Assembly: GCF_016313185.1 (NCBI RefSeq)
Contig: NZ_CP066218.1
Coordinates: 6,014,001 to 6,078,000 of the forward strand
Length of the DNA: 64,000 nt
From: Mycolicibacterium baixiangningiae
GTDB taxonomy: Bacteria > Actinomycetota > Actinomycetes > Mycobacteriales > Mycobacteriaceae
Reading direction: 5' to 3'
In this document: positions 8,694 to 16,906 of the stretch, in pieces
Numbering within the stretch: position 1 is the first letter of the stretch
Layout of the letters: each line of letters opens with the position of its first letter
Program-made: the position numbers and the translations under genes
The notes under the pieces: model-generated
What the model saw: the letters and a program-made list of their open reading frames with translations, nothing else
Told to the model about the DNA's origin: nothing
Databases searched by the model: none

Positions 8694-9302
8694 ATGGCCG
8701 GCCGACCACGCAGCTTCGATCGCGACGCCGCTCTCGAAGCGGCCGTCGAGCAGTTCTGGCGCGCGGGCTACACGGAGTGCTCCGTCACAACGCTCACCGC
8801 GGCCATGGGCGTGACGCCACCGAGCCTCTACGCGGCGTTCGGCGACAAGCACAGTCTCTTCGAGGAAGCTTCAGCCGCGTACTTCCGGCGTACGTGCGAC
8901 GCCGTCGATCAGGCGGCCGCCCTGCCCACGGCGCGCGAGGCCGTGGCCCGGTTGCTGGTCGACACCGCTCACGCCCACACCGACGCGGCGACGCCCCTCG
9001 GCTGCCTGATGCTGACCGAGCCACGGCTGGCCGCGCAACGAGAGGACCTCCACCGCCGACTCCAGGACCGGCTCGACCGCGGGGTCCGGGACGGTGAACT
9101 CGCGACCACCACCCGCACCGACCACCTGGCCTCGTTCCTCGTGGCGGTTTTGCGCGGCATGTCCGGTTGCGCCCGCGACGGCGGCACCACCGAGGACCTC
9201 CTGGGGATCGCCGAGACCGCGATGGCAGCGTTTCCGCCCCCGCCCGGCTCTGGAGCGGGCCAGTCGGGACTATTCGAGCCCACCGGCGATGCGGGTGAAT
9301 AG
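8694..9302 (+). CDS. TetR/AcrR family transcriptional repressor
   Basis: 202 aa. The N-terminal TetR_N helix-turn-helix runs from residue 6 (FDRDAALEAAVEQFW) through TLTAAMGVTPPSLYAAFGDKHSLF, followed by a ligand domain containing GCLMLTEPRLA. This matches the TetR_C_16/YcfQ-like group that represses adjacent oxidoreductases. It lies divergent to the SDR at 7896 with a twin-dyad operator between them. ATG 8694 gives the canonical start GRPRSFD. The last 11 codons overlap the 3' end of the convergent MarR remnant, so the natural C-terminus may have been altered there. Confidence 0.88.
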   Translation: MAGRPRSFDRDAALEAAVEQFWRAGYTECSVTTLTAAMGVTPPSLYAAFGDKHSLFEEASAAYFRRTCDAVDQAAALPTAREAVARLLVDTAHAHTDAATPLGCLMLTEPRLAAQREDLHRRLQDRLDRGVRDGELATTTRTDHLASFLVAVLRGMSGCARDGGTTEDLLGIAETAMAAFPPPPGSGAGQSGLFEPTGDAGE

Positions 9303-9605
9303 CGCAGCGAGACTTGCGGCGTCCTGGCCGCCCAGGTGATCGAAGATTCGGTGACGCGCACTTGCCAGCGAGATGGAGTAGTTCCGCTCGAGTGCACCAA
9401 ATCCCCTCTCTGTCAGTGGCGTTACATGGCCGCGGCCATCTCCGTCAGCCCTGTGCTTCGTGACGAGGCCCTCTGCTTGAAGACTGTCGATGAGCCGGCT
9501 TATGCGACTAGGCGACAGCCAAGCTGCAACCGCACGCATTGAATCCGCGGCTCGCGAGGTGAATGCGAGCGGGTGAGCAACCATCCACAAAATCGGGACT
9601 CTCAT
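9270..9605 (-). pseudogene. MarR-family regulator, probably lacking its N-terminus
   Basis: The 111-codon frame contains the MarR winged-helix core: LSPSRISRLIDSLQAEGLVTKH, then a wing with Gly/Arg (DGDGRGHV) and LTERGFGALER, plus a C-terminal dimerisation helix. MarR proteins have about 140-160 residues; the first 35-40, which form the dimer interface, are absent here. The leader MRVPILWMVAHPL runs right up to the methyltransferase ribosome-binding site. It could be an unusually short MarR, but I think a 5' deletion is more likely. It overlaps the TetR gene end by 33 nt. Confidence 0.55.
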
Positions 9606-9635
9606 GGCAGGTCACTGTTGTGGCAGGGTGGAGAG

Positions 9636-10244
9636 ATGCCTGACCAGGATCCAATCGTGCGGTGGAATAACAACATTCACTATCACCAGGTCATCCTTGA
9701 TGCCATTCCTGAATCTGCACGCACCGCACTCGATGTGGGCACGGGGAATGGACTCCTCGCTGCCGACCTTCATAAGTGCATCCCGGACGTGACCGGGCTC
9801 GATGCCGATGCCGATGTGCTTGAATCCGCCCGCCATGAAGACGGCGATGTCAACTGGATCGTGGGCGACGTCCTCACGTACCCGTTCGAGCCCGCCTCCT
9901 TCGATGTCGTCGCGTCTGTGGCGACACTTCACCACCTACCTGACATCACGCAGACGCTGACCCACCTCGCCGATCTGGTTGCGCCGGGCGGGGTGCTGGC
10001 CGTCGTCGGTCTAGCTAGAAGTACCCGTCCCAGTGACGCGCTGTACGACCTCGCAGGTTTCCTACAACAGCAGAGATACAAGCGGCGTCACGGAATCTGG
10101 GCGCACTCGGCTCCGATTGTCTGGCCACCGCCGCATAGCTACTCCGAGGTGCGTCGTGCGGCCGTCCAGGCGCTTCCCGGTGTCCAGTGGAGGCGGTTAA
10201 CGATGTGGCGCTATGCCTTGGTGTGGAACAAGGCGGTGATCTGA
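9636..10244 (+). CDS. Class I SAM-dependent methyltransferase
   Basis: 202 aa. Motif I is ALDVGTGNGLLA (residues about 31-42), the acidic loop is VTGLDAD, motif III is DVLTYPFEPASFDVVASVATL, and post-III is LVAPGGVLAVVGL. ATG 9636 is preceded by GGAGAG at a good distance; the upstream in-frame codon at 9573 has no such site. The family includes small-molecule O- or N-methyltransferases related to UbiE/TehB. The C-terminal WRRLTMWRYALVW segment recurs in this group. The acceptor is unknown and there is no operon partner. Confidence 0.85.
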   Translation: MPDQDPIVRWNNNIHYHQVILDAIPESARTALDVGTGNGLLAADLHKCIPDVTGLDADADVLESARHEDGDVNWIVGDVLTYPFEPASFDVVASVATLHHLPDITQTLTHLADLVAPGGVLAVVGLARSTRPSDALYDLAGFLQQQRYKRRHGIWAHSAPIVWPPPHSYSEVRRAAVQALPGVQWRRLTMWRYALVWNKAVI

Positions 10245-10596
10245 CCGCAGTTCCCCGCAACGATGCTGTCCCAGTGAAATTTTTGGGCCGCAGCTTCGCC
10301 CGGCGGAGCGAATACATGATGCTCAACGAGACAGGTCTGGTCGCTTCGTTTCTCGCGAAGCGGCTCAGGTTGCGCCGAAAGTGGTGCGTTGGTGACGGCA
10401 GCCCCGATCCGCGGTTGACACCGACACGGTGCCCCTTGGCGCGGCTAGGGCGCGCACCGTACGGGAACGTGACTTCTCCCCAGCCACAGTGGTGGCGGCG
10501 CGCGGGCTGGCCCAGCAGGCCGGTTCCGACATTCAGTTCCTCCTACCTGGTTTCCTTAGAATCGCGACGACACGTGGGGTCGCTCCGTTATCTCTT
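10245..10596. other. Intergenic stretch without a recognisable gene
   Basis: 352 bases between a methyltransferase and an SDR. Long open frames run through it in two phases, but none has a start with a ribosome-binding site or a family signature. TTATCT at 10589-10594, just before ATG 10597, could be a -10 box for a nearly leaderless SDR transcript. Confidence 0.4.
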
Positions 10597-11355
10597 ATGC
10601 TCGACGGCATGTCTTTCGGGGGCGATGTCGCTTTGGTTACTGGTGCTACGAGAGGGATTGGCGAGGCCACGGCAAAGCTGTTGGCCCATCGCGGGGCCCA
10701 CGTTCTTGTCAGCGGGCGCGACGAGGAACGCGGGCATCGCGTCGTCGACGACATCCGCGCAGCAGGCGGCACGGCCGACTTCCTGCCGGCCTCGTTGGCC
10801 GATGCCACGCATTGCCAAGCGCTGGTCGCCGAGGCGCTCGACGCCGCCGGCCGCGTCGACATTCTGATCAACAACGCTGCCATCGGCACCTTCGGAGCCA
10901 CCCCGGCCATCCCAGAGGTTGACTTCGACGCCTGTTACGCGCTCAACGTCAAAGCACCGTTCTACCTGGTCGGTGCGCTTGCCCCTGCCATGGTTTCGCG
11001 CGGCCGCGGCGTCATCGTGAACGTCACTACTATGGTGGCGTCCTTCGGCACCGCAGGCTCAGCGGTGTACGCATCGAGCAAGGCCGCGCTCAATCATTTG
11101 ACCAAGTGCTGGGCCACCGAGTTTGGACCGCACGGCATTCGGGTCAACGCCGTCGCCCCGGGTCCGACCCTGACCGAGAACGCCAAAGCAGTCTTCGGCG
11201 AAGACGGGCTCACCAAGATGATGCGCCAAGCCCCAGCACGCCGCGCGGCAACTCCCGACGAAATCGCCGAAACCATCGCCTATCTGGCTAGTGACCGAGC
11301 CAGCTTCATCCACGGCGCGATCCTGCCTGCAGACGGCGGACGCGCCGCCACCTGA
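10597..11355 (+). CDS. Short-chain dehydrogenase/reductase (FabG-like)
   Basis: 252 aa classical SDR. Cofactor turn VTGATRGIG, Arg after beta-2 (VSGRDEE), ILINNAAIG, catalytic Ser region NVTTMVASFG, YASSK, the PG motif VAPGPTLTE, and the C-terminal DGG. The open frame extends to 10429 but similarity starts only near MLDGMSFGGDVALVTG. ATG 10597 and ATG 10609 are both possible. FabG-like enzymes of this type act on hydroxyacyl or alcohol substrates. It converges on the Rieske operon but is not obviously part of it. Confidence 0.85.
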   Translation: MLDGMSFGGDVALVTGATRGIGEATAKLLAHRGAHVLVSGRDEERGHRVVDDIRAAGGTADFLPASLADATHCQALVAEALDAAGRVDILINNAAIGTFGATPAIPEVDFDACYALNVKAPFYLVGALAPAMVSRGRGVIVNVTTMVASFGTAGSAVYASSKAALNHLTKCWATEFGPHGIRVNAVAPGPTLTENAKAVFGEDGLTKMMRQAPARRAATPDEIAETIAYLASDRASFIHGAILPADGGRAAT

Positions 11356-11510
11356 CCGTACTGCCGCGTTCTGCTTTGAGACGGAATCTGATCGACCTCA
11401 AATCCTAAGACGAGACAGGGTAGGGCGCCTTCTTGAACCATCGCAGCCCCCGAGGGAAACATTTCCCCAGAATCACCGTTCGGGTATGCCTCCACCGCAT
11501 TGATGCCGTA

Positions 11511-12599
11511 TCAGAGTTCGTCGAGAGCCATGGCGCATTTACGTTGGAAGTGGCGCAGCAGGACTTCGTTGTCGGGAAGCAATACCCCATGCGGAACAAC
11601 GCCGGCATTGAGGCTGACTTGGACGCGCTCGAATACTTCCCAATCCTCAGCCATGATCTGTTCGATCTCTGCGATGGTTGAAGCGATGAGGGCGTCGTCC
11701 CAGTTGTCGGGGAAGAAAAAGTCGTTGCGCTGCAAAGTTTCACCCGGTCCCACCGGGATGTAGGTGTAAGTGTAGAAGTAGTCGTTGCCTCGACCTGACA
11801 CCATGAAATTCGGCCAGATGTAGGAGAGGTGGAAATCCACCCACTGCCCCTCACTGGTGCTCGCGTCGATTGGCTTCGAAATGTGGGCGAAGCAGTCGTC
11901 GAACTGCCGGATCTCGTAATTGTCGGCGTCGACGTGGTACTTGTTGCGAAAGCCCGGGTGAACCGTGGCACAGTGGTAGCACTCAGTATTGTTATCCAAG
12001 GTGATTTTCCAGTTGCACTTGATGAGATGCTCACGGGAAGCACGCACGGGATGGCGCCCTAGGTCGAAGCCGTTCTCCTCCGCCACCGATACCAGGCCGC
12101 TGATCTGAGCCAAAAGTGGCTCAGCCTCAGGGTTGAGGTTCACGAAAACCAGTGGCCCCCAGGTCTCGACACGTGCCCGCGTCAGCGCAATTTGCGACGA
12201 GTCAAAGCACGGCTCCCGCTCAGCTCGCGGCGCCACCTTGAGATGACCCTCCAGGTCGAACGTCCAACCGTGATAGCCACATTGAAGCATCCGACGCTTT
12301 CCTTCACCGAGCGCGACAGGGTGTCCTCGATGCGGGCAGATATTGATGTAGGCAGCCAAGGAACGATCGGCTTTACGCACGACCACTACGGGAACACCCC
12401 CGACACTGTCGGTGATAAACGAACCCAGTCCGGCCAATTGGCCTGTGTAGCCGACATATTGCCACTGATTGCGGAAGATCGACTTCTGTTCGCGATTGAA
12501 GATGTCAGTGGACGTGTACCAGTCCGCGGGCAGCGTCCACGCGCGATCGATGGCTTCAGCGGGACTTATCCGCTCGAGAGGCAGCTGTTGATGTGTCAT
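11511..12599 (-). CDS. Rieske non-heme iron oxygenase, alpha subunit
   Basis: 362 aa terminal oxygenase. The N-terminal Rieske [2Fe-2S] domain carries C-P-H-R-G-H (about residue 88) and C-G-Y-H-G-W (about residue 107). The catalytic domain has the mononuclear iron 2-His motif in DNNTECYHCATVHPG (about residues 200-214). No beta subunit gene is nearby, so it is probably an alpha-only trimer as in the phthalate dioxygenase, CntA and GbcA groups. The ECYHC form and the PDR-type reductase partner at 13038 are most like amine or quaternary-amine oxygenases. It is last in a four-gene operon (14574 to 11511) with a cupin, the reductase and a DJ-1 protein. The substrate is uncertain. Confidence 0.9.
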   Translation of the reverse strand: MTHQQLPLERISPAEAIDRAWTLPADWYTSTDIFNREQKSIFRNQWQYVGYTGQLAGLGSFITDSVGGVPVVVVRKADRSLAAYINICPHRGHPVALGEGKRRMLQCGYHGWTFDLEGHLKVAPRAEREPCFDSSQIALTRARVETWGPLVFVNLNPEAEPLLAQISGLVSVAEENGFDLGRHPVRASREHLIKCNWKITLDNNTECYHCATVHPGFRNKYHVDADNYEIRQFDDCFAHISKPIDASTSEGQWVDFHLSYIWPNFMVSGRGNDYFYTYTYIPVGPGETLQRNDFFFPDNWDDALIASTIAEIEQIMAEDWEVFERVQVSLNAGVVPHGVLLPDNEVLLRHFQRKCAMALDEL

Positions 12600-12610
12600 C
12601 GGAGACCTTT

Positions 12611-13009
12611 TCAGCCTAAAGGGGGTGTTTCGACGTAGAACAGCGTTGCTGGAGCAGTCCCGTTGTTGCGGATACGGAAGCGGCCCTCTGGCGGGAAGAA
12701 GACGGTGTCACCGGCCCGAAACGGGATACCGGTGCCGCCGGCTCCCGATTCGAGAACCAGCTCACCTTCGAGCAGATAGAAGATCTCGTGGACGGGCCCG
12801 AGATGATGATAGTCACCGGACTGAGGTTTCTGGCTTTCAGTGGACCACCACGCGCTGACGTCTCCGGGATTCATCCAGCTGATGCCTGCCATCAACTGTG
12901 ATCCGTGATCGGCGTGAGTAATAGTGCGGGCCAGCGTCATTCGGACACCGTTTGATTCCCGCGTCGAGACCGGGCACCTGTCGATCGGGACGATGATGGG
13001 ATTGGTCAT
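12611..13009 (-). CDS. Small single-domain cupin protein
   Basis: 132 aa. Cupin motif 1 is HHLGPVHEIFYLLEGELVLE (about residues 67-86) and motif 2 is FRAGDTVFFPPEGRFRIRN. The metal ligands His-x5-Glu/His are present in motif 1, but the motif 2 His is replaced within PEGRFRI, so metal binding is uncertain. The gene sits between the Rieske oxygenase (11 nt downstream) and the reductase (28 nt upstream), all on the same strand. A role as a ring-opening or isomerising enzyme, or as a ligand-binding accessory of the pathway, is possible. I cannot choose between these. Confidence 0.8.
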   Translation of the reverse strand: MTNPIIVPIDRCPVSTRESNGVRMTLARTITHADHGSQLMAGISWMNPGDVSAWWSTESQKPQSGDYHHLGPVHEIFYLLEGELVLESGAGGTGIPFRAGDTVFFPPEGRFRIRNNGTAPATLFYVETPPLG

Positions 13010-13037
13010 GGGGTTTCCTCGTTAGTTGAGAGACGGG

Positions 13038-14027
13038 TTAAAGGTCCAGAGTCAGATCGCCACCCGTAGACCGGGATACACAAATCATCATGCAGTCGCC
13101 GGCTGCGCGTTCATCCTCGTCGAGCACTTGGTCGCGGTGCTCGGGTTCGCCGGCCAGCACCGGTATTTCACATGAGGAACAAATGCCTTCCTGGCAGGAG
13201 AAGTCGACGGCGACTCCAGCTCCACGCACCACGTCGAGAATGCTGCGGTCGCCGGGCACGTACAGTCGCTTGCCGCTGCGCTGCAAAACGACATTGAACG
13301 GGCGGTTGTCGCTCTGAACAGTTGTCGGTCGCTGCGGGTCTGCAGCGAATCGTTCGACGGCCAGGTCCCACGGCGCATCTGTAGCGAGTTCTTCGAGGGC
13401 AGATAACAGAGGAGCTGGCCCGCACGCGTACACCATTCCGCCGTGCAACGGTGCCGTGAGAGCTCCGAGGTCTGCCCGTCCGTGGACCTCGTCAATGTGC
13501 TGCTGGACGCCACGCGGTAGCCAGGCGGCGACGTCGATCAGGCGGTCTGCGCTGCGCACGAGATGAATCATCCGCCACGGCAGTCCCCTTCGGTCGGCCT
13601 CGAGTGCGTGCCCTATCAGCGGTGTGATACCTATGCCGCCGGCGATGAAGAGATACTCCGGGGCAGGCTTGAGCGGAAAGTTATTCCTCACGGCGCGGAT
13701 TTCCAGCGAATCTCCGATCTGGAGATCGTGCATCGCAGCTGATCCACCTCGGCCGTTTGCTTCTTTGAGCACCGCGACCTGCCAGTTCTGCTGCCCACTG
13801 GGCAAGCCGATCAACGAGTAGTGCCGCACCAGCAGGTCGGATCCCACGGCGGCCGGAAGCGCGACCTCGATATGCGCTCCCCCGGCCCACGAAGGGAGTG
13901 CCGCGCCGGCCGGAGCAAGCTCCAACGAGACGACGTCGGTTGCGACGAGACGCCGGCTAACGATGGTGGCCGTTAGGCCTGGCAACACCCGAACGTGCTC
14001 GGGCACCGGCGAATGTGACACCTTCAC
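13038..14027 (-). CDS. PDR/VanB-type oxygenase reductase (FMN, NADH, [2Fe-2S])
   Basis: 329 aa in three parts: a flavin-binding beta barrel with RHYSLIG (about residue 70), an NAD domain with FIAGGIGITPLIG (about residues 128-140) and YACGP, and a C-terminal plant-type ferredoxin domain with C-x4-C-x2-C (CQEGICSSC, about residue 280) and a last Cys in MMICVS. This order is diagnostic of phthalate-dioxygenase-reductase-family proteins (VanB, CntB, GbcB). It passes electrons from NADH to the Rieske oxygenase at 11511. The genes are co-directional with short gaps. ATG 14027 gives a normal-length protein. Confidence 0.93.
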   Translation of the reverse strand: MKVSHSPVPEHVRVLPGLTATIVSRRLVATDVVSLELAPAGAALPSWAGGAHIEVALPAAVGSDLLVRHYSLIGLPSGQQNWQVAVLKEANGRGGSAAMHDLQIGDSLEIRAVRNNFPLKPAPEYLFIAGGIGITPLIGHALEADRRGLPWRMIHLVRSADRLIDVAAWLPRGVQQHIDEVHGRADLGALTAPLHGGMVYACGPAPLLSALEELATDAPWDLAVERFAADPQRPTTVQSDNRPFNVVLQRSGKRLYVPGDRSILDVVRGAGVAVDFSCQEGICSSCEIPVLAGEPEHRDQVLDEDERAAGDCMMICVSRSTGGDLTLDL

Positions 14028-14046
14028 TCCCTTCGTGGTGTGGCGT

Positions 14047-14574
14047 CTACGAGGCGGTGCGGATCGCCTCGATGAGAGCTTTCATCCACAGACCCATATC
14101 AGCAGGCACGCGCGAAGTGATCAGGTTGCCATCGACGACCACGGGCTCGTCGACGAAGTTGACCCCGGCGTTGACCATGTCGTCCTTGATCGCTGACACC
14201 GCGGTAGCCTTGCGGCCCTTGACGATACCGGCGGAGATCGCCACCCAGCCACCGTGGCAGACAGTCGCGACCGGCTTATTGGCCGCATTGATGTCGCGAA
14301 CCAACTCCAGGGCCTTCGGGAAACGCCGAACCAGATCCGGAGCGAAGCCGCCGGGGATGACTACGGCGTCGAAGGAGTTAGCGCCAACGGCGTCGTAGGA
14401 GGCGTCCACCGGGAACGGGCTCATGTGATTCTTGCCAGTCAGTGCCGCCCCATCCGGAGACGCGACCGTCACCTCGGCGCCCTCCTCCCGAAGCCGGTAG
14501 ACCGCATAGATCAGCTCTGATTCTTCGAAGTAGTTCGCCGTCAGGACGAGCACTTTTTTGCCGGACAAGGACAT
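14047..14574 (-). CDS. DJ-1/PfpI family protein
   Basis: 175 aa class I GATase-fold protein. The nucleophile elbow is ATVCHGGW (Cys about residue 106), with the supporting Glu in NYFEESEL (about residue 17) and VIPGGFAPD. The Cys-His-Gly arrangement matches PfpI/YhbO-type proteins (protease, glyoxalase or deglycase activities). First gene of the Rieske operon, 19 nt before the reductase. In a glutamine-linked oxygenase pathway it could act as an amidase or amidotransferase on a gamma-glutamylated intermediate. That is inference from context only. Upstream lie two inverted repeats (14621-14638, 14724-14743). Confidence 0.88.
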   Translation of the reverse strand: MSLSGKKVLVLTANYFEESELIYAVYRLREEGAEVTVASPDGAALTGKNHMSPFPVDASYDAVGANSFDAVVIPGGFAPDLVRRFPKALELVRDINAANKPVATVCHGGWVAISAGIVKGRKATAVSAIKDDMVNAGVNFVDEPVVVDGNLITSRVPADMGLWMKALIEAIRTAS

Positions 14575-15167
14575 TTCACTCTCATTTCTTCGTATGCAAC
14601 ACTGAACCAGGAACGATGTTCACTGTCAGTGTACAGTGCGAACCTGTGCGGTGGGAAGTGAAACCGTCTGAAATCAAACACCTTTCGTGTAACGTGGGGT
14701 GTTGTGAAGGTCGGCAAGGCAATCCACCAATACGCGTTGGTGGTCTGGAGCCCGATCCCTAGACGGTTTCTCGGAGCACTCGATGTGCCGGTCAATCACA
14801 GATGCGCATCAGCCGCATGTTTCCCCGAGCGCCGCTAGCGCGCAGCAGGGGGCACGTCGAACTCAGGTGGCCTCCATGACGAGGGTCGGCGGCCAGCGCG
14901 CATAGCTGGCGGTGCAAGTGCCAGGAGAAGGGTTCGTCGCGCAGAGCCCCGCCAACGCAGGCGCAGTCCTTTCCGTGTGTTCGCGTCGGCGGTGTCCTGC
15001 TACTGGCCGCGTGTGCCATCTACGACTGCAAATGTCGACTGCGCGCAGGTGACAGTGGGTTGGATAATGTTCACTCGAGCTGCACACAAAGTCAACACGC
15101 TGGCGGTATGCCGTGAACGGGCATTCAGCTGAGCTACGCCAGCCGCGGACGACCTAGAATTTGCGCC
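14575..15167. promoter_or_regulatory. Divergent control region between the Rieske operon and the XRE-cupin gene
   Basis: 593 bases without a convincing gene. Two dyads stand out: CACTGT-6-ACAGTG (14621-14638) close to the DJ-1 gene, and a perfect 7-bp-arm repeat CCACCAA-6-TTGGTGG (14724-14743). TAGAAT at 15155-15160 lies 7 nt before ATG 15168, suggesting a leaderless XRE-cupin mRNA. The dyads are candidate sites for the XRE-cupin or TetR regulators next door. Confidence 0.5.
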
Positions 15168-15779
15168 ATGAGCCAAGGACCAGGGACGTCAGAGGGTACG
15201 ACCCCGGCGCAGACCCTGGGCGAACGGCTGCGCATCGTGCGGCGTCAGCGTGGGATCAGCGTCCGAAAGCTGGCGGCGGAAGTCGGATGTTCGCCCAGCC
15301 ACGTATCTCAGTTCGAACGCGGGATCTCGGAGCCGTCGATAAGCCTCCTGACCGCATTGGTCGACGTGCTGGACGTGACGATGGACTCGCTCTTCTCGAA
15401 ACAGGACGCACCACCTGTAACCACACCGGCCCATCTCGAGGCGAGCATCGTCCGACGATCCCACCTTCGACCGGAAATCAAGATCGGCAGAGGAGTCCGG
15501 TCCCAGCTGCTGCTGCCGGCCGAAGAAGACGGCGTCGACTTCTGTGAGTACGTGTACGAGCCAGGAACGGGATCCCCGACGGCAAGCGGGGCGCTGAGTC
15601 ACCCGGGACGCGAATACGGGGTGGTCATCGAAGGAACGATCGATGTTGAATTCGGCGACCAGTGCGTCACACTGCGAGAGGGCGATTCGGTTGCGTTCGA
15701 CTCCGCCACGCCTCATCGATTTCACAACCGATCGCGGGCTCCGGCCCGGATGATCTGGTTCTCCGCCAGCAGGCTCTAA
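15168..15779 (+). CDS. XRE-family regulator with C-terminal cupin domain (PuuR-like)
   Basis: 203 aa. HTH_3 occupies residues about 16-72: LGERLRIVRRQRGISVRKLA, then VGCSPSHVSQFERG and PSISLLTALVDVL. A cupin_2 sensor occupies about 120-200 (GALSHPGREYGVVIEGTIDV, REGDSVAFDSATPHRFHN). This architecture is shared with PuuR, the repressor of gamma-glutamyl-putrescine catabolism, and with regulators of amino-acid use. Divergent to the Rieske operon and near a GS-like ligase, it probably senses a pathway metabolite. Its stop overlaps the convergent TetR gene by 4 nt. Confidence 0.9.
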   Translation: MSQGPGTSEGTTPAQTLGERLRIVRRQRGISVRKLAAEVGCSPSHVSQFERGISEPSISLLTALVDVLDVTMDSLFSKQDAPPVTTPAHLEASIVRRSHLRPEIKIGRGVRSQLLLPAEEDGVDFCEYVYEPGTGSPTASGALSHPGREYGVVIEGTIDVEFGDQCVTLREGDSVAFDSATPHRFHNRSRAPARMIWFSASRL

Positions 15780-16447
15780 TCTTTTTGAATCAGCCTCTGA
15801 TAGTCCGACCACTCGAGTCCCAGTTCGAGCGCAGCCGCGGTGCGCACGAGGCGCAAGACGTAGGTGCGTTGGAACCGCGCCCGACTGGTTATCAAGCGAA
15901 GACTGAGGCCGCTTACCAGACCCATCAGTCGATCAGCACTCGCCTGTGGGTCGATGCACGTCAGCACCGCGGATTCGACACCTTCTTGAAGTAGCGTGCG
16001 CACCAGTTCGGTCCACGCAATGTCAAGGCTCTCAGCAGCTGTCGCCATGTCGTCGTTACGCAGGCTCGACCCCCACATGTCGATCCACAGCATCCATGAC
16101 TGATCATCGCTGGCTATCGGCAGGGCAAGACGCAACAGGCGGTCTAGCCGTTGCGCGACGGTGCCCTCACCCTCGACGATTTGGCGGGCACGCTCGATGT
16201 CTTCGTCGACAGCGACGCGCAGCATCTCGGCAAGCAGCGCTTCCTTGGACTCGAAATGGTAGTGCGCCAGCCCTTGGCTACCACCTGCTTCCGCAGCAAC
16301 ATCAGCTATCCGGGTTCGATCCAGGCCCCGCTCGAAAACAACCTTCCGGGCCGCCTGCAGCAACTGCGCACGACGAACCGCAGCCTTCTGCGCACGCGCT
16401 GATGTGCGATCATCCCCAGTTGCCGACAGCGCTGATTGATTCTTCAT
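15776..16447 (-). CDS. TetR family transcriptional regulator
   Basis: 223 aa. HTH near residues 25-72: RRAQLLQAARKVVFERG, IADVAAEAGGSQGLAHYHF, SKEALLAEML. The C-terminal ligand domain resembles BetI-like/TetR_C_6 proteins (WMLWIDMWGSSLRN). BetI-type repressors often answer to choline or amines, which fits an amine pathway. It is divergent from the MFS transporter at 16907, whose promoter contains a perfect dyad (16826-16842) that is a good candidate operator. The 3' end overlaps the XRE-cupin gene by 4 nt. Confidence 0.9.
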   Translation of the reverse strand: MKNQSALSATGDDRTSARAQKAAVRRAQLLQAARKVVFERGLDRTRIADVAAEAGGSQGLAHYHFESKEALLAEMLRVAVDEDIERARQIVEGEGTVAQRLDRLLRLALPIASDDQSWMLWIDMWGSSLRNDDMATAAESLDIAWTELVRTLLQEGVESAVLTCIDPQASADRLMGLVSGLSLRLITSRARFQRTYVLRLVRTAAALELGLEWSDYQRLIQKD

Positions 16448-16906
16448 TCAGTGGCTATTCCCCTGCACTGCTCTCGACGGTGAATCGCTCTCGACGGTGA
16501 ATCGATTGTCGCCGCAACCTCAGAATTCCACAACCGCCCGCCAGAACTCGGGGGCGCGTCATCGCCGAACGACCGACCGGCGAGACGATCGCCGGCGGAG
16601 ACGCCCGAACCGTTACTGAATGCCGGTTCAGTTAGATTTGAGATGACGCTATCCGCATCGAGGGCCACGACTCGGGATCGATCACTCCGATTATCCGCCA
16701 ATAGGCCGGTGGCACAGGGGAATACCTCATGATGGGCCAGGCTAGGGAAATAACGTCGGCGGAGCTTGGACTGTGCCTGACGTAACACTGACGTAACAGT
16801 GGGGATCTACACCACTTGACAGATCGTTCATTAGCAATGAACATTTGCCGCGTGGCGATGCAGCCATTCCTTTGAACCGTCAATCCACGCGTACGGCTGG
16901 AGATAC
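16448..16906. promoter_or_regulatory. MFS promoter region with dyad operator and tandem repeat
   Basis: 459 bases between tetR and the MFS gene, with no gene seen. At 16816-16821 lies TTGACA. Immediately downstream is the dyad GTTCATTAGCAATGAAC (16826-16842, 7-bp perfect arms), overlapping the spacer and the probable -10 (AACATT at 16840-16845). Upstream, CTGACGTAACA occurs twice in direct tandem (16777-16798). A repressor bound to the dyad would block RNA polymerase; the tandem repeat could be an activator site. Confidence 0.6.
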
